Shown piece by piece: positions 41,823 to 52,200 of a stretch of DNA of 64,000 nucleotides. The first letter of the stretch is position 1. Every line of letters begins with the position of its first letter. Origin of the DNA: UBA5793 sp040255465 (GTDB taxonomy: Bacteria > Planctomycetota > Phycisphaerae > Phycisphaerales > UBA5793); the NCBI GenBank assembly GCA_040255465.1, contig JBDZVA010000002.1, forward strand, positions 682,001 through 746,000, read 5' to 3'. The position numbers were made by a program, and so were the translations under genes. The notes beneath the pieces were generated by a model. The model saw nothing but the letters and a program-made list of their open reading frames with translations, had not been told where the DNA came from and did not search any database.

Positions 41823-43334
41823 ATGACCGCATCCAAACTCCTTTCCCGCCTCGGCCTGGATCACCACCCTCTCGTCGCCGCCTCCCAGCCGGACGGCCAC
41901 GATTGGCTCGCTTCGGAGAGTCCCGCGACGGGCCAGCCGATCGCCTGGGTCCGACTGTCCAACCGAGTCAACTATGACGCAGCCGTCACCAGTGCATCGG
42001 ACCGCTTCCGATCGTGGCGCATGACACCTGCGCCCAAGCGCGGCGAAATCGTCCGCCAGATCGGACTGGCCATTCGCGAGCAGGTCGAACCGCTGGGTGA
42101 ACTGGTGTCGCTTGAGATGGGCAAGATCCGCGCTGAAGGCATCGGCGAGATTCAGGAGTGCATTGACGTCTGCGATTTTGCCGTCGGCCTGTCGCGACAG
42201 CTCTACGGAATGACCACCCACTCCGAGAGACCGCAGCATCGCATGTATGAGCAGTGGCATCCTCTCGGGCCGATCGGGATCATCACCGCCTTCAATTTTC
42301 CGGCAGCGGTGTGGGCGTGGAACGCCATGGTCGCGGCCGTCTGCGGCGACACGATGATCTGGAAGCCTTCCCTGCTCGCCCCGCTCACTGCGTTGGCGCT
42401 GCATGAGATCGTCGAGTCCGTCATGCGGGCGCACGATCTGGAGGGCGTCTTCGAACTCGTGATCGGAACGGACGACGAGGTCGGCGAACCGATGATTCGA
42501 GACAGGCGGCTGCCGCTCATTTCCGCAACCGGCTCCTGCCGCATGGGCCGACACGTCGGCCAGGTCGTGGCGGCGCGGCTGGGCCGAACACTGCTTGAAC
42601 TCGGCGGCAACAACGCGATGGTTGTTTGCGACGATGCCGACGTCGATCTGGCGGTGCGAGCTGTCGTCTTCGGCGCGGTGGGGACAAGTGGCCAGCGCTG
42701 CACGACAACTCGACGGCTGTTCGTGCAGCGTGGCGTCGCCGGGGAAGTGACCGCGCGGCTCCTTCGTGCTTACGAGACCGTCCTGCCCCGCATCGGCGAC
42801 CCCCTCGACCCGAAGACGATCATGGGGCCAGTCATCCATGGCCGCGCGGTCGACGCGATGATGAGTGCCATCGAACAGGCGAAATCGCAAGGTGGTGAAG
42901 TGCTCTTTGGCGGCAAGCGGCTTGATCGGCCGGGCCATTTCGTCGAGCCGACGATCATTCGCGCCAAATCCGCCATGCCCATCGTACTCGAAGAGACCTT
43001 CGCGCCGATTCTCTACGTCATCGAGTTTGACGATCTCGAATCCGTGATCGCGGAGCACAATGGCGTGGATCAGGGATTGAGCAGCGCCATCTTTACCGAC
43101 TCGGTCCACCGTGCCGAGCGATTTCTCAGCCACGTCGGTTCAGACTGCGGCATCGCCAACGTGAACATCGGAACCAGTGGCGCGGAAATCGGCGGCGCGT
43201 TCGGCGGCGAGAAGGACACCGGCGGCGGGCGTGAGTCCGGCTCCGACGCGTGGAAGGCCTACATGCGGCGGCAAACCTGCACCATCAACTGGGGGTCCGA
43301 ACTGCCGCTGGCGCAGGGAATTGAATTCGGTTGA
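41823..43334 (+). CDS. aldehyde dehydrogenase, ALDH7 / alpha-aminoadipic semialdehyde type
   Basis: An NAD(P)-dependent dehydrogenase of 503 residues. The general base is the Glu in LLELGGNNAMVV, and the nucleophile Cys293 is in SGQRCTTTRRL, the spacing and flanks of the antiquitin (ALDH7/AmaB/Pcd) branch. The cofactor site includes ITAFNFPAAVWAWN and WKPS. ALDH7 enzymes oxidise alpha-aminoadipate semialdehyde in lysine breakdown, and the C-terminal block GAEIGGAFGGEKDTGGGRESGSDAWKAYMRR fits that branch. No lysine catabolic gene is adjacent (lipA and a ChaN-like gene lie downstream), so the substrate is inferred from family only. Confidence 0.92.
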   Translation: MTASKLLSRLGLDHHPLVAASQPDGHDWLASESPATGQPIAWVRLSNRVNYDAAVTSASDRFRSWRMTPAPKRGEIVRQIGLAIREQVEPLGELVSLEMGKIRAEGIGEIQECIDVCDFAVGLSRQLYGMTTHSERPQHRMYEQWHPLGPIGIITAFNFPAAVWAWNAMVAAVCGDTMIWKPSLLAPLTALALHEIVESVMRAHDLEGVFELVIGTDDEVGEPMIRDRRLPLISATGSCRMGRHVGQVVAARLGRTLLELGGNNAMVVCDDADVDLAVRAVVFGAVGTSGQRCTTTRRLFVQRGVAGEVTARLLRAYETVLPRIGDPLDPKTIMGPVIHGRAVDAMMSAIEQAKSQGGEVLFGGKRLDRPGHFVEPTIIRAKSAMPIVLEETFAPILYVIEFDDLESVIAEHNGVDQGLSSAIFTDSVHRAERFLSHVGSDCGIANVNIGTSGAEIGGAFGGEKDTGGGRESGSDAWKAYMRRQTCTINWGSELPLAQGIEFG

Positions 43335-43356
43335 TGGCTACCCGAGGAGTTCTGTT

Positions 43357-44298
43357 TCAATTCTTGTCTGACCGCGGCCCCACGTAGATCACGCAATCGG
43401 CGCGTCCCCGGTCATCTTCGCGCAGCACGTCGGACCACTCCGTCACCATCGAGATGGTCCAGACGAGCAGATCGCTGCGCGCTTGACTAATTCGAGAGAC
43501 CGTGCCCCCAGAGAAGTCGCAGTGGAACTGGCCGACGACGTGAACCACCGGACGTCGCCCCTGCTCGACTCCTTTGAGAATGGAGTCAGCCATCGTCGCA
43601 TCCCAGACATTCTGCGAGCGGAAGAAGCCCTCGCCATCAACGGGTGGCGTGTCGGGGCTCTCTTTTTCATCATGCCCCTGCATCATTGCGAAAAACTTCT
43701 CGCGGTAGCGCCCGCCGGTGAGTGACTCGGGGATCACGAAGAGACGCCGCTGTTCGGCGCTGAGCATCCGCAGGGCGTCAAACCCGTCCGTTCGAGCGAG
43801 GCTCACGTAGCGGCGCGGCGCATTGGAGGCGATCACCGGTTGACCATTCGACCTGGCCGCTTCCACCATGGCTCGATGCCCCGCCGGGTAGTTGCTCCCA
43901 CGGCGGCCTGCCGCAACCAGGTAATCCGCCTCGTTCTTCGTTACGCCGTTTAAGTAGTCATCCAGCGCTACCTGCTCATCACGTTCAAAGAACTCCAGAC
44001 TCAATGCAGCGGTTGGAACCTCGGCGGCCACCTGCTCCCACAGTCGTGCGGCCGTCGCCAGCCCGATGGGGTGGCCATGCGTCTCGCCGATGAGCACGAC
44101 GTCGGCTTCGCTCGCGGCCCGGACCAGATCGTCCCAACCCATGGCCGATCCATTCAGACCGTTGAAGAGATGGAGCTTGTCAACATCGACTTTCGCAAGC
44201 GGCTCGGCTTTGCGCAAGGGCGAGGGACCGTGACCGCTCTGACAACCGAACAGAAACGAAGTCAGTGCGACAGCCAGCAGGGAGATTCGATGATTCAT
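43357..44298 (-). CDS. ChaN-like haem/cofactor-binding lipoprotein
   Basis: The ATG at 44298 gives 313 residues with a lipoprotein signal (SLLAVALTSFLFGC, Cys19). The open frame extends further upstream but without a good start. The mature domain is of the ChaN/Cofac_haem_bdg type: DVVLIGETHGHPIG (family GETH motif), LSLEFFERDEQ, YPAGHRAMVEAARSNGQPVIASNAPR, and VVHVVGQFHCDFSGG. ChaN binds haem and is tied to iron uptake in some pathogens. The His ligands are plausible here. It ends 22 bases from the convergent aldehyde dehydrogenase. TTGACC and GATGCT, 16 bases apart, form a weak promoter ending five bases before the ATG. Confidence 0.8.
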   Translation of the reverse strand: MNHRISLLAVALTSFLFGCQSGHGPSPLRKAEPLAKVDVDKLHLFNGLNGSAMGWDDLVRAASEADVVLIGETHGHPIGLATAARLWEQVAAEVPTAALSLEFFERDEQVALDDYLNGVTKNEADYLVAAGRRGSNYPAGHRAMVEAARSNGQPVIASNAPRRYVSLARTDGFDALRMLSAEQRRLFVIPESLTGGRYREKFFAMMQGHDEKESPDTPPVDGEGFFRSQNVWDATMADSILKGVEQGRRPVVHVVGQFHCDFSGGTVSRISQARSDLLVWTISMVTEWSDVLREDDRGRADCVIYVGPRSDKN

Positions 44299-44380
44299 GC
44301 GCAAGCATCGCACGCTTCGCGAGAAGGTCAACCGTTCACACACGGGAACGGGCGGGGATTCTTGTGCCTGCAAGAGCTGC

Positions 44381-45328
44381 TCAGGGATGAAGAGCCTCGA
44401 TATTGAGGCTTCTAGATCGCGGCTTGACGAGCGGGGCCGCCTGCTTGTCGGCGTGGTAACTCGAACGCACCATCGGGCCGCTCTCAACTCCCTTGAACCC
44501 TCGGCGCAGCCCTTCCTGCCGGAAGTACTCAAACTTTTCCGGCTCGACCCAGCGATCGACGGGCAAGTGGTTGCGCGTGGGTTGGAGATACTGTCCGATG
44601 GTCAGGATGTCGCAATCCGAACCGGCGCGCACATCATCCATCAGTTCAAGCACTTCCTCGTCGCGCTCGCCGATGCCGACCATGATCCCAGTCTTGGCCA
44701 CAAGCCCTGCCTGCTTGGTGCGATGCAGCAGTTCGATCGACCGGTCGTACTTCGCCTGCGGTCGAACGACACGATACATCCTCCGCACCGTTTCCATGTT
44801 GTGGCTCAGCACCTCGGGCTCCGCGTCGATGACCAATTGGAGCGCATCCCACTTGCCGCAGAAGTCCGGGATGAGCACTTCCACGCTCGTCTCCGGGGAG
44901 GCGAGATGCGTCTGACGGATCGTCTCGGCCCAGATCCCGGCGCCGCCATCGGGTAGTTCGTCGCGGTTGACGCTGGTGATGACGACGTAATTGAGCCCCA
45001 TGATCCTCACGGCATCGGCGACTCGAGCCGGTTCGTCGAGGTCAAGGGTGGGAGGCCGGCCGGTCTTGACATGGCAGAAACCGCATGAGCGGGTGCACAC
45101 ATCACCCAGAATCATGATCGTGGCGACGCCGTCCGCCCAGCACTCCCCCATGTTCGGACAGCGGGCCTCTTCGCACACGGTGTGCAGATCGTGGCTGGTG
45201 ATCAGTTCGCGCAGATCGTGGTAGTTCTCACCTCCGGGCAGGCGGGCGCGGATCCAGGACGGCTTGCGCTTGCGGAAATCCGGCGGCTCGGAACTCAGAA
45301 TCAGGTTGGAGAGACTCAGGCGCGCCAT
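44381..45328 (-). CDS. lipA: lipoyl synthase
   Basis: LipA inserts two sulfurs into octanoyl groups on lipoyl domains by radical SAM chemistry. The auxiliary cluster cysteines are in CEEARCPNMGEC (about 51-62), and the radical SAM triad is in CTRSCGFCHV. The C-terminal Arg-Ser-Ser-Tyr signature reads VRSSYHA. The 315 residues are normal. LipB, which is often adjacent, is not seen. There is no Shine-Dalgarno site; TAAACT lies nine bases before the ATG. The gene diverges from the polysaccharide export gene across about 250 bases. Confidence 0.96.
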   Translation of the reverse strand: MARLSLSNLILSSEPPDFRKRKPSWIRARLPGGENYHDLRELITSHDLHTVCEEARCPNMGECWADGVATIMILGDVCTRSCGFCHVKTGRPPTLDLDEPARVADAVRIMGLNYVVITSVNRDELPDGGAGIWAETIRQTHLASPETSVEVLIPDFCGKWDALQLVIDAEPEVLSHNMETVRRMYRVVRPQAKYDRSIELLHRTKQAGLVAKTGIMVGIGERDEEVLELMDDVRAGSDCDILTIGQYLQPTRNHLPVDRWVEPEKFEYFRQEGLRRGFKGVESGPMVRSSYHADKQAAPLVKPRSRSLNIEALHP

Positions 45329-45337
45329 ACTGGTTCA

Positions 45338-45343
45338 AGTTTA
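45338..45343 (-). promoter_or_regulatory. candidate -10 box before lipA
   Basis: TAAACT, nine bases before the ATG at 45328, with no ribosome binding site in the nine bases between. Confidence 0.35.
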
Positions 45344-45579
45344 TGCATCGGATGAAGTTCGCACCCGCGGCCTCAAAGTCTGGGGAGAACAGTGAGCTTG
45401 CGTCGATACTGAATCGATAACAGGCTCCGGACGCGCCGGGGGAACTGGCCCGCCGCAGCACGACCGCTTTGCCGCGGATAAGATGGCGGAGCCGTGTCTC
45501 GTACCCGCGTGGCACTTATCCACCGAATCGCGGGCGGGCCACTGGCGAACCGACTCTCCTTCAACCGGAGTCCGACACG

Positions 45580-47184
45580 ATGAGCGTCGATACGACCCGT
45601 ACTCAGGCCACCATCTCTCGACTGAATCTCGCACCGTTGCGCCGCCACCTGCTTGCCGGCTCAACGCGTCCGCGGCGGTTCCTGGCCCAGTGCATGGTGC
45701 ATGCCTCCCTCGCCTCGATCATCGGCCTGACGGGATGCCAGTTCGATTCATTCATGGATCCCTCCGTCACGGGCCGCTTCGACGAGACGGCCATCCGGGT
45801 GCCCATCCTCGATCGCATCGCGGTCATTGAGACAGACCAGGAAGACACGCTTCAGGCGACGGAGATTCAGCCTTCTGACCTGATCGCGGAGCCGGTCCTG
45901 TACAAAGTGGGTCCCGGGGACCTGCTCACCATTGACATCTTCGAGTTCATTTCGCCGGGTCAGCCCTACGTGATTCAACGCAGCGTGGACGAGCGCGGGT
46001 TTATCACCGTGCCGCAGCTCGGATCCGTCTATGTGGCGGAGCTGACCGAGGCTGAGATCCGCGACGAACTCGCCGATCTGCTCGACCCGGACTTCGTTCG
46101 TGATCCGGTTGTCAGCGTGGTCTCCGAGACCAAGCGTCGCGCCACCTACAACGTGATCGCCGGCGCGGGCGCCTCCAACACCTTTTTCATCCCGGAGCCA
46201 AACTTCAGGCTGCTCGACGCGATCGCAACCGCAGGCGGTATCCCCGATACGGTTCGGAAAATCCGAATCGTGCGCCAAGTGCCCCTCAAACGCGAGGTGG
46301 AACTTGGACACGGCAGCCCGGAGCGCGATGGGGGAAACAATGCCGACAAAGGCGAAGAGATACCAGTACCAATGCCGCCGCCCAGCGGGAAAGACGACGA
46401 CATTCTCAACCTGATCGACGATGTGATCGAAGGCAAACCGGACAAACCCGGTGTCCTCGGTTCGAATCTCCGCACGGACACCCGGCAGCGAACCAACCGC
46501 ACGAGCCGGCAGCCCACCGATCAACCTCCCGCGATTGACATGCCGGCGCCCTCGGGCGAGATGTCCGAAGGTGACTGGGCGTATCTCGGCGGCCGCTGGG
46601 TGCAGATCACCAAGTCGCCTGAGTCCAAGACGCTTGCGGCGAAGGAAGAGTCGCAGGAGGCGAAGCAGGAATTTGACCAGCTGGTCACCCAGCGCGTCAT
46701 CGAGATTCCCGTCGAGCCGCTCATGGATGGCCTGGCCTCGTACAACATCGTCATCCGCCCCAATGACATCATCATGGTTCCGCCCCCGATGCAAGGGCTC
46801 GTCCACTTTGACGGGCAGATCGCTCGGGGCGGCACACTGGCTCTGCCGACAAACGGTCGCCTGACTCTCAAGCGCGGCATCGCCGCCGCAGGCGGCCTCG
46901 GGCCGCTGGCGATTCCCGAGCACGTCGAAATCCATCGCATTCTCAGCGACAATCTGGAAGCGATCGTCATGCTCAATCTCCGGGCCATCATGGACGGCGC
47001 CGAGCCGGACATTTACCTCAAGCCGGACGATCTCATCGTCGTGGGAACCAGCTGGTATGCGGCCCCACTGGCGGTAATCCGCAACGGTTTCCGAACCTCG
47101 TACGGGTTTGGATTCCTGCTCGACCGGAACTTCGGCAACGACGTCTTTGGCGCCCCTCCGTCGAACAATCGATTCGGCAACTAG
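45580..47184 (+). CDS. Wza-like polysaccharide export lipoprotein with SLBB domains
   Basis: The ATG at 45580 has GGAG before it and gives 534 residues. A long basic n-region (about 1-35) leads to a hydrophobic core and lipobox LTGC (Cys53). The Poly_export domain is at about 107-190 (LYKVGPGDLLTIDIFEF, VPQLGSVYVAELTEAEI). Two SLBB beta-grasp domains follow: about 195-230 (NVIAGAGASNTFFI) and about 420-500 (GLVHFDGQIARGGTLALP). Between them a 150-residue low-complexity insert (about 235-375) is rich in Pro, Asp, Lys and Arg. Wza-type proteins form the outer-membrane exit of group 1/4 capsule or EPS. It heads the locus running to 59144. Confidence 0.88.
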   Translation: MSVDTTRTQATISRLNLAPLRRHLLAGSTRPRRFLAQCMVHASLASIIGLTGCQFDSFMDPSVTGRFDETAIRVPILDRIAVIETDQEDTLQATEIQPSDLIAEPVLYKVGPGDLLTIDIFEFISPGQPYVIQRSVDERGFITVPQLGSVYVAELTEAEIRDELADLLDPDFVRDPVVSVVSETKRRATYNVIAGAGASNTFFIPEPNFRLLDAIATAGGIPDTVRKIRIVRQVPLKREVELGHGSPERDGGNNADKGEEIPVPMPPPSGKDDDILNLIDDVIEGKPDKPGVLGSNLRTDTRQRTNRTSRQPTDQPPAIDMPAPSGEMSEGDWAYLGGRWVQITKSPESKTLAAKEESQEAKQEFDQLVTQRVIEIPVEPLMDGLASYNIVIRPNDIIMVPPPMQGLVHFDGQIARGGTLALPTNGRLTLKRGIAAAGGLGPLAIPEHVEIHRILSDNLEAIVMLNLRAIMDGAEPDIYLKPDDLIVVGTSWYAAPLAVIRNGFRTSYGFGFLLDRNFGNDVFGAPPSNNRFGN

Positions 47185-47219
47185 CATCACGTCCGGCTCA
47201 GCTCAACGGCCAGTCCCAT

Positions 47220-47248
47220 AACACTCAAACTTGCTAGAATGGAGTGTT
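47220..47248 (+). promoter_or_regulatory. inverted repeat containing an extended -10-like TGCTAGAAT, before exosortase gene
   Basis: Seven-base arms (47220-47226 with 47242-47248) are followed by two more T, which could be a weak terminator or attenuator 35 bases past the Wza-like stop. The loop holds TGCTAGAAT (-10 TAGAAT at 47235-47240), which could instead be a promoter for the exosortase gene. The two readings cannot be separated by eye. Confidence 0.3.
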
Positions 47249-47381
47249 TTCGGAACCGGAAGAGGCCGATGGTGATGCAGCCCAGACCGGGTATTCCCGG
47301 TGTTGGGTCCAATAGCGGATCGATCGGGCAGACGCAGCCATCATGCAACCTCGTACAGGGACAACCAAATCCGAGGTTCTC

Positions 47382-49241
47382 ATGGCGCCAGGCACATGGG
47401 TCAGTACCCTGGTGGTTGGCGTTGCTTTCTGTGCGCTGTTTTATCACTTCCTGCTCAACCAGATTCAGTACAGCCGCGATCCGGACTGGTCACACGCTTA
47501 CCTCGTGCCCGTCATTTCGCTCTACTACATCTACGAGAATCGCCACCGGATTCTCGTGCTGCCGGCCAGAGTTAACTGGCTCGGTCTCCCGCTCATTGTG
47601 ATCGGCGTCGCGACCTACTTCGTTTTCACGTTTGCCGCAACGGCCAACCACTTTGTCCAGGGCGGCGCGATGATCCTGACACTCCTGGGTGTCGTGCTGC
47701 TGCTGCTCGGCGCCAGGCTCTGGTGGGCGCTGATGTTTCCCATGCTCTACCTGATCATGGGTATCCGCATGCCTCCACCCCTGCTGCTCAAGGTCACTCC
47801 AACGCTGCAGGTCTGGGCGTCAAAGGGCGCGTACTACCTGCTCAACATGACGGGGTTTGACACGGACATCTCCGGAACGGTTCTCACCCTCTATCACCAG
47901 GGGAAGACCATCCCGCTCAATGTCGCGGAGGCCTGCTCGGGCATGCGGATGATCGTTGCGTTCATCGCTTTGGGTATCGCCATCGCGTTCCTTTCCACTC
48001 GGAAGTGGTGGCAGCGCATCGCGTTGATCGTGCTTGGCGTCCCCGTCGCTATTCTCGTCAATGTGCTGCGCGTGGCCACGCTGGGCATCGCCTCAACGGT
48101 CAATCCGGATCTGGCCAAAGGTGAAGCGCACCTCTACATCGGCATGCTCTGGCTCGTCCCGGCGTTCCTGCTCTACATGGGAATCGTCTGGGTCATCCAA
48201 CATCTCTTCGTGGAAAGCGAGCAGCCAGCCAGCCCTGCAGCCGCACCGACGGGTCAGGCCGGCGTCGTTGCAGTCGCAGCGTCACCCGGAGCGTCGCAAA
48301 ACCGACATTGGCTGATCCCGACGCTCGTCGGCGTTTTTGCCTTCGGCGCGCTCGGCTTCGCTCCAGCGCAGCACTGGCTCGGCGTCTACCTGCACAAAGA
48401 GCCGGTCCCGTTGCGACGACGGCTCAATGAGCTGCCCATGACCGTTGGCCGATGGAAGGCCATCGGGAGTGACGAAATCGTCTCCGCCGAGATCATGCGC
48501 GAATTCGGCACCGATCAATACGTCACGCGCAACTTCGCTCTTGACGGGCTCACTTCAAACGGCATTCTCCAACTGCACGTCTCCTACTACACCGGAGGCA
48601 TCGATGCCGTCCCGCACATCCCGGACCGGTGCTACGTCGGCGGCGGTCTGACCAAGTCGGCGACTTCCACAGCGGTGGCCCTCGATATCGACGAGTCGCT
48701 CTGGTGGCCCGATCCTGCGTACGACCCGGATGATCCGATGGCGGGCAGTCGGCCGTATCTCATGACCCAGACATCGGACCCGAGTCGACAAGTGGTCCGA
48801 ATGCCGCGCGACGCGGCGGACGGCCTGCGCCTGAACACAGCGGAGTACTGGGATCCACGGGAGCCAAACCACACGATGGCGGCCGGCTATCTCTTCATCG
48901 CCAACGGCGGAGTGGCGTCATCCTCTTCCGGCGTGCGCCTTCTGGCCTATGACCGCTCCTCACGTTTCGCCTATTACTGCAAGGTTCAGTTTACCTTCCA
49001 ACATCCGACGCGCGCCATCGACCGAAACGAGTTGGGCGCGATTGCATCAGAGTTTCTCAACGTGATGCTTCCCGATCTGATGTCCTGTCTGCCGGACTGG
49101 TGGGAGGTGGAGCACGGGCTCTGGCCCCCGAACGGCAGCTCCGACGAGTCTCCGCCGCCGGCGGACCCGGTCGGAATCAGGCAGTTTGGAAACCCGGCCG
49201 ACACGTTCGGCGCCACCACCCAAGTTCACGAGAATGGTTGA
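47382..49241 (+). CDS. exosortase fused to EpsI-like domain
   Basis: Exosortases are membrane cysteine proteases/transpeptidases that process PEP-CTERM tails. The preferred ATG at 47382 follows GAGG by six bases, giving 619 residues; an earlier ATG at 47343 adds 13. Eight or so transmembrane helices span about 1-280. The active site is complete: Cys in NVAEACSGMRM (about 185), Arg in LVNVLRVATLG (about 230), His in GEAHLYIGML (about 250). A flexible Ala/Pro linker (about 281-300) leads to one more helix and an EpsI/DUF3485 domain (about 340-590: LNELPMTVGRWKAIGS, SYYTGGIDAVPHIPDRCYVGGG). EpsI is often a separate protein beside the exosortase. Confidence 0.9.
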   Translation: MAPGTWVSTLVVGVAFCALFYHFLLNQIQYSRDPDWSHAYLVPVISLYYIYENRHRILVLPARVNWLGLPLIVIGVATYFVFTFAATANHFVQGGAMILTLLGVVLLLLGARLWWALMFPMLYLIMGIRMPPPLLLKVTPTLQVWASKGAYYLLNMTGFDTDISGTVLTLYHQGKTIPLNVAEACSGMRMIVAFIALGIAIAFLSTRKWWQRIALIVLGVPVAILVNVLRVATLGIASTVNPDLAKGEAHLYIGMLWLVPAFLLYMGIVWVIQHLFVESEQPASPAAAPTGQAGVVAVAASPGASQNRHWLIPTLVGVFAFGALGFAPAQHWLGVYLHKEPVPLRRRLNELPMTVGRWKAIGSDEIVSAEIMREFGTDQYVTRNFALDGLTSNGILQLHVSYYTGGIDAVPHIPDRCYVGGGLTKSATSTAVALDIDESLWWPDPAYDPDDPMAGSRPYLMTQTSDPSRQVVRMPRDAADGLRLNTAEYWDPREPNHTMAAGYLFIANGGVASSSSGVRLLAYDRSSRFAYYCKVQFTFQHPTRAIDRNELGAIASEFLNVMLPDLMSCLPDWWEVEHGLWPPNGSSDESPPPADPVGIRQFGNPADTFGATTQVHENG

Positions 49242-49251
49242 GAGGTAGAGC

Positions 49252-52200
49252 ATGGCCGCTCGAGTCAATACAAAAGTCGTTGTTCCGCTGATCGTCGTTC
49301 TTCTGGTCGTCGTGAGCGGCGTGATCGGCCTGGCCTATTTCACCATCTATCGCACGCCGGAGTTCTACAAGAGCCGTGGTGACGCCGCCGCCGCCACCGG
49401 CGACTGGCGCACCGCCGAGGAGTTCTACTCCAAGGGCGTGAACCGCGATCAGGGCAATATCGAACTGCTCGATCTGTGGCGTGAATCCATCGAACACATC
49501 GTGCCGGCGGACTCCATTGAAGCCATAGCGTACTACCAGAAAATCAGGAGCCTCGTCAGAAAAAAGACCGAAAGCCGACCGTTCGAACCACAGTTTCACA
49601 TTGACTGGCTGAACCGCGAACTCGCCAGCGCCTTGCCGAACATGACGCCCCCGTCTCCGGCGATGCTCGCCGAGGAAGTCGATCGCATGTTCGCCGGCAA
49701 GTCTTCCGGTGATGACAATCCGCTTTGGGAGCAGGCCTACCGCTTTCGCGGCATCGCCAATACCTATCGCATGCGCGAAGCCGGCTTCGATGCGCAGTTG
49801 AGCGACCAGGCATTGAGCGATCTACAGCGCTGGCTGAAGTCCGATCCGGATGATTCACTGGCGATGGACACGGTGATCAGGTGGCATGCCTTCAAAGCGA
49901 ACGGACTTGCAAGCGGCTCCAAGCCTCGGGAGGCTCTTGCGGAGCTGGATACAGCCGAGAACATCGCTTCGGAGTTTCTCCAGTCACATCCCGACGAGGT
50001 CCTGATCCGCATGACGCTCGTGCAAATCCTCCAGGCCCGTCAGGCGATCGAGCGCGGACTGCCCGACGGCGCCGGCGATGCACTGCCGCGCATGCGCGAA
50101 CTGGTTGCCGATGCCGAGCGACTGGCGCTGCAGAGGGAGGATCTTCCGGTATGGCTCACGATACGACTTGCAACGGATCTCATCTGGACGGCCCCGAATG
50201 TCAGCGAGGGACTGAGCCGCGCCATCGCGATGGTTGAACACGCGCTGATCGCGCATCCGAATAGCCCGACCCTGAAATTCGAGCGAGCCGAATGGCTGGC
50301 GAATCGTGGCCAGCGCGAGGATTCCATGGCCGCCTACCAGGAGATCATTGACGCTCCCAATCTACCCATCAGTCGAGATTCCGTCTGGCTGTTCGATTAT
50401 CGACGGATGGCCATCATTGCCCTGTTCGACATGGATACCACTTCGTGGCGGACCACCGATCTTGCCGATGCCCAAGCCGTGGCTCTCGCCAAGGCAAAGG
50501 TCCAGGCAAGACTGGATCAGTATCGTTCGTTGGTTTCGAGCACGGACGCCCAACTGCCGTACCTTGAGGGCCGGTTCGCCCTGTCCGAGCGCAATCTGGA
50601 AGTTGCCGCAAACAAGCTGAACCAGTTTCTGACCACTGCGGAAAGCAGTGGCGTCACGACGGGCCGGCGGGTTGCAGCGCTCGTCGATCTCGCCATCGCA
50701 CTTCAAGGCACCAATCGCGCCGGAGCCGCGTACGAATACCTGGCCGAAGCGGATCGGCTCACCGGCGGCCGCAATGGACCAATCCTCCGCACGTTGGTCG
50801 AGGTTGATCTCGGCACGAAGAACTTTGAGCGAGCCCAGAAGAACCTTGACCGGCTCGTGGCCCTTGAGCCCGACGGCGAGTCCACTCTTGACCTGCGCAA
50901 CCGTCTTGTCCTGGCGCAGGGCGGCGACAACACCAGCGTCGTGAACGACGAATCCCTGGCGGCGATCGTTGAAGCCCGTGAATTGCTCGCGTCAAGCCGC
51001 GTCGATGAGGCGCGAGCCCTGCTGCTCAAGATCCGACAGAGCGACCCGGAGAACATGCAGGCGGTGTTCGAGTTGTCTCGCCTTGAATACGTTCAAGGCA
51101 ACATCGCCAAGGCGCTCGAGTACATCGAGTCGGCGCTGGCCTCTCATCCCGGGTCCGAGCCCCTTTTGATCCTTCAGGCTCAGCTTGCCGGCTCCGACCT
51201 GCGACCAGTGCTGAACCAGATCGTAGACAACCGGCCCGGATTGTCCGAATTCGATCGGCACCTCGGCAAGTGGCAACTCTACCGGCAGAACGGGTTTGCC
51301 GACGAGGCGGCGAAGGAGTTTCAGGCCGCCAAGGCCATCCAACCGGATGCGCCCGCGATCATTGAGCAGGACTTCGCGTCGGCCCTGCAGGCGACCGATT
51401 TGCCCGCAGCCCAGAACGCTCTGCGTCGTGCCCAGCAGACCAACGCCGATCTGGCCAACGGGCTGACGTTCCGGGGTCGCTACGAACTCAAGGATTTCCC
51501 GAAGAAACCCAGGGATACCGCTGCGGCGATTTCCACGCTGTTGCAAGCGACCACCCTGAAACCGTATGACAGTTTCGCATGGCGACTGCTCGGCGGGGCG
51601 TATGGCGAAGCCGGCAACTACACCGCCGCCATGGACGCCTTCGCCAAGTCCCTCGAGAAGGAGCCCAACAGCGTCGGCACACTCAAGGAGCTCGCCCGAC
51701 TCCAGCTTCAGCGCGGCGACACCACCAAAGCGCTTGAAACAATTCGCAAGGCCAAGAACTTCGCGGCGGGAGACGAAGGAATCTACAGTGACTATCTCGA
51801 TCTCGAGGGGAGGTATGGTGATCGCGCCAAGATCATCACGGTTCGGGAGGGCATGCGCGAGGCCGGAACCGGTGGCATCCAGAACGCCGTGGCGCTGGTT
51901 CAACTGTATGAACTTGACAACAACTTCAGCGAGGCGAAGAAGGTGCTCGATTCGCTCGCGCCCAAGGATCAGAGCGAGGCGCTGCTGATTGCGCAGGCGC
52001 GGTCCATATGGCATGCGAGCCAGGGGCAGTTCGACGACGGCCGCAACGCCTTGCTGGCCTTCCTCCAGTCGACTCCCAAGCCGTCGAATGAACTCATGAC
52101 GCGCGCCATGCTCTCTCTGTGCCAGTACGAGGTCAACGCGGGACAGATGGACAAGGCGATTGAGACCGCCAAGGCCGCGGCGCAATACCAGGACCCGACC

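Noticed and set aside
45748..47190. A 480-codon open frame antisense to the Wza-like gene
   Set aside because: Same cause; the sense strand has a lipobox and SLBB motifs.
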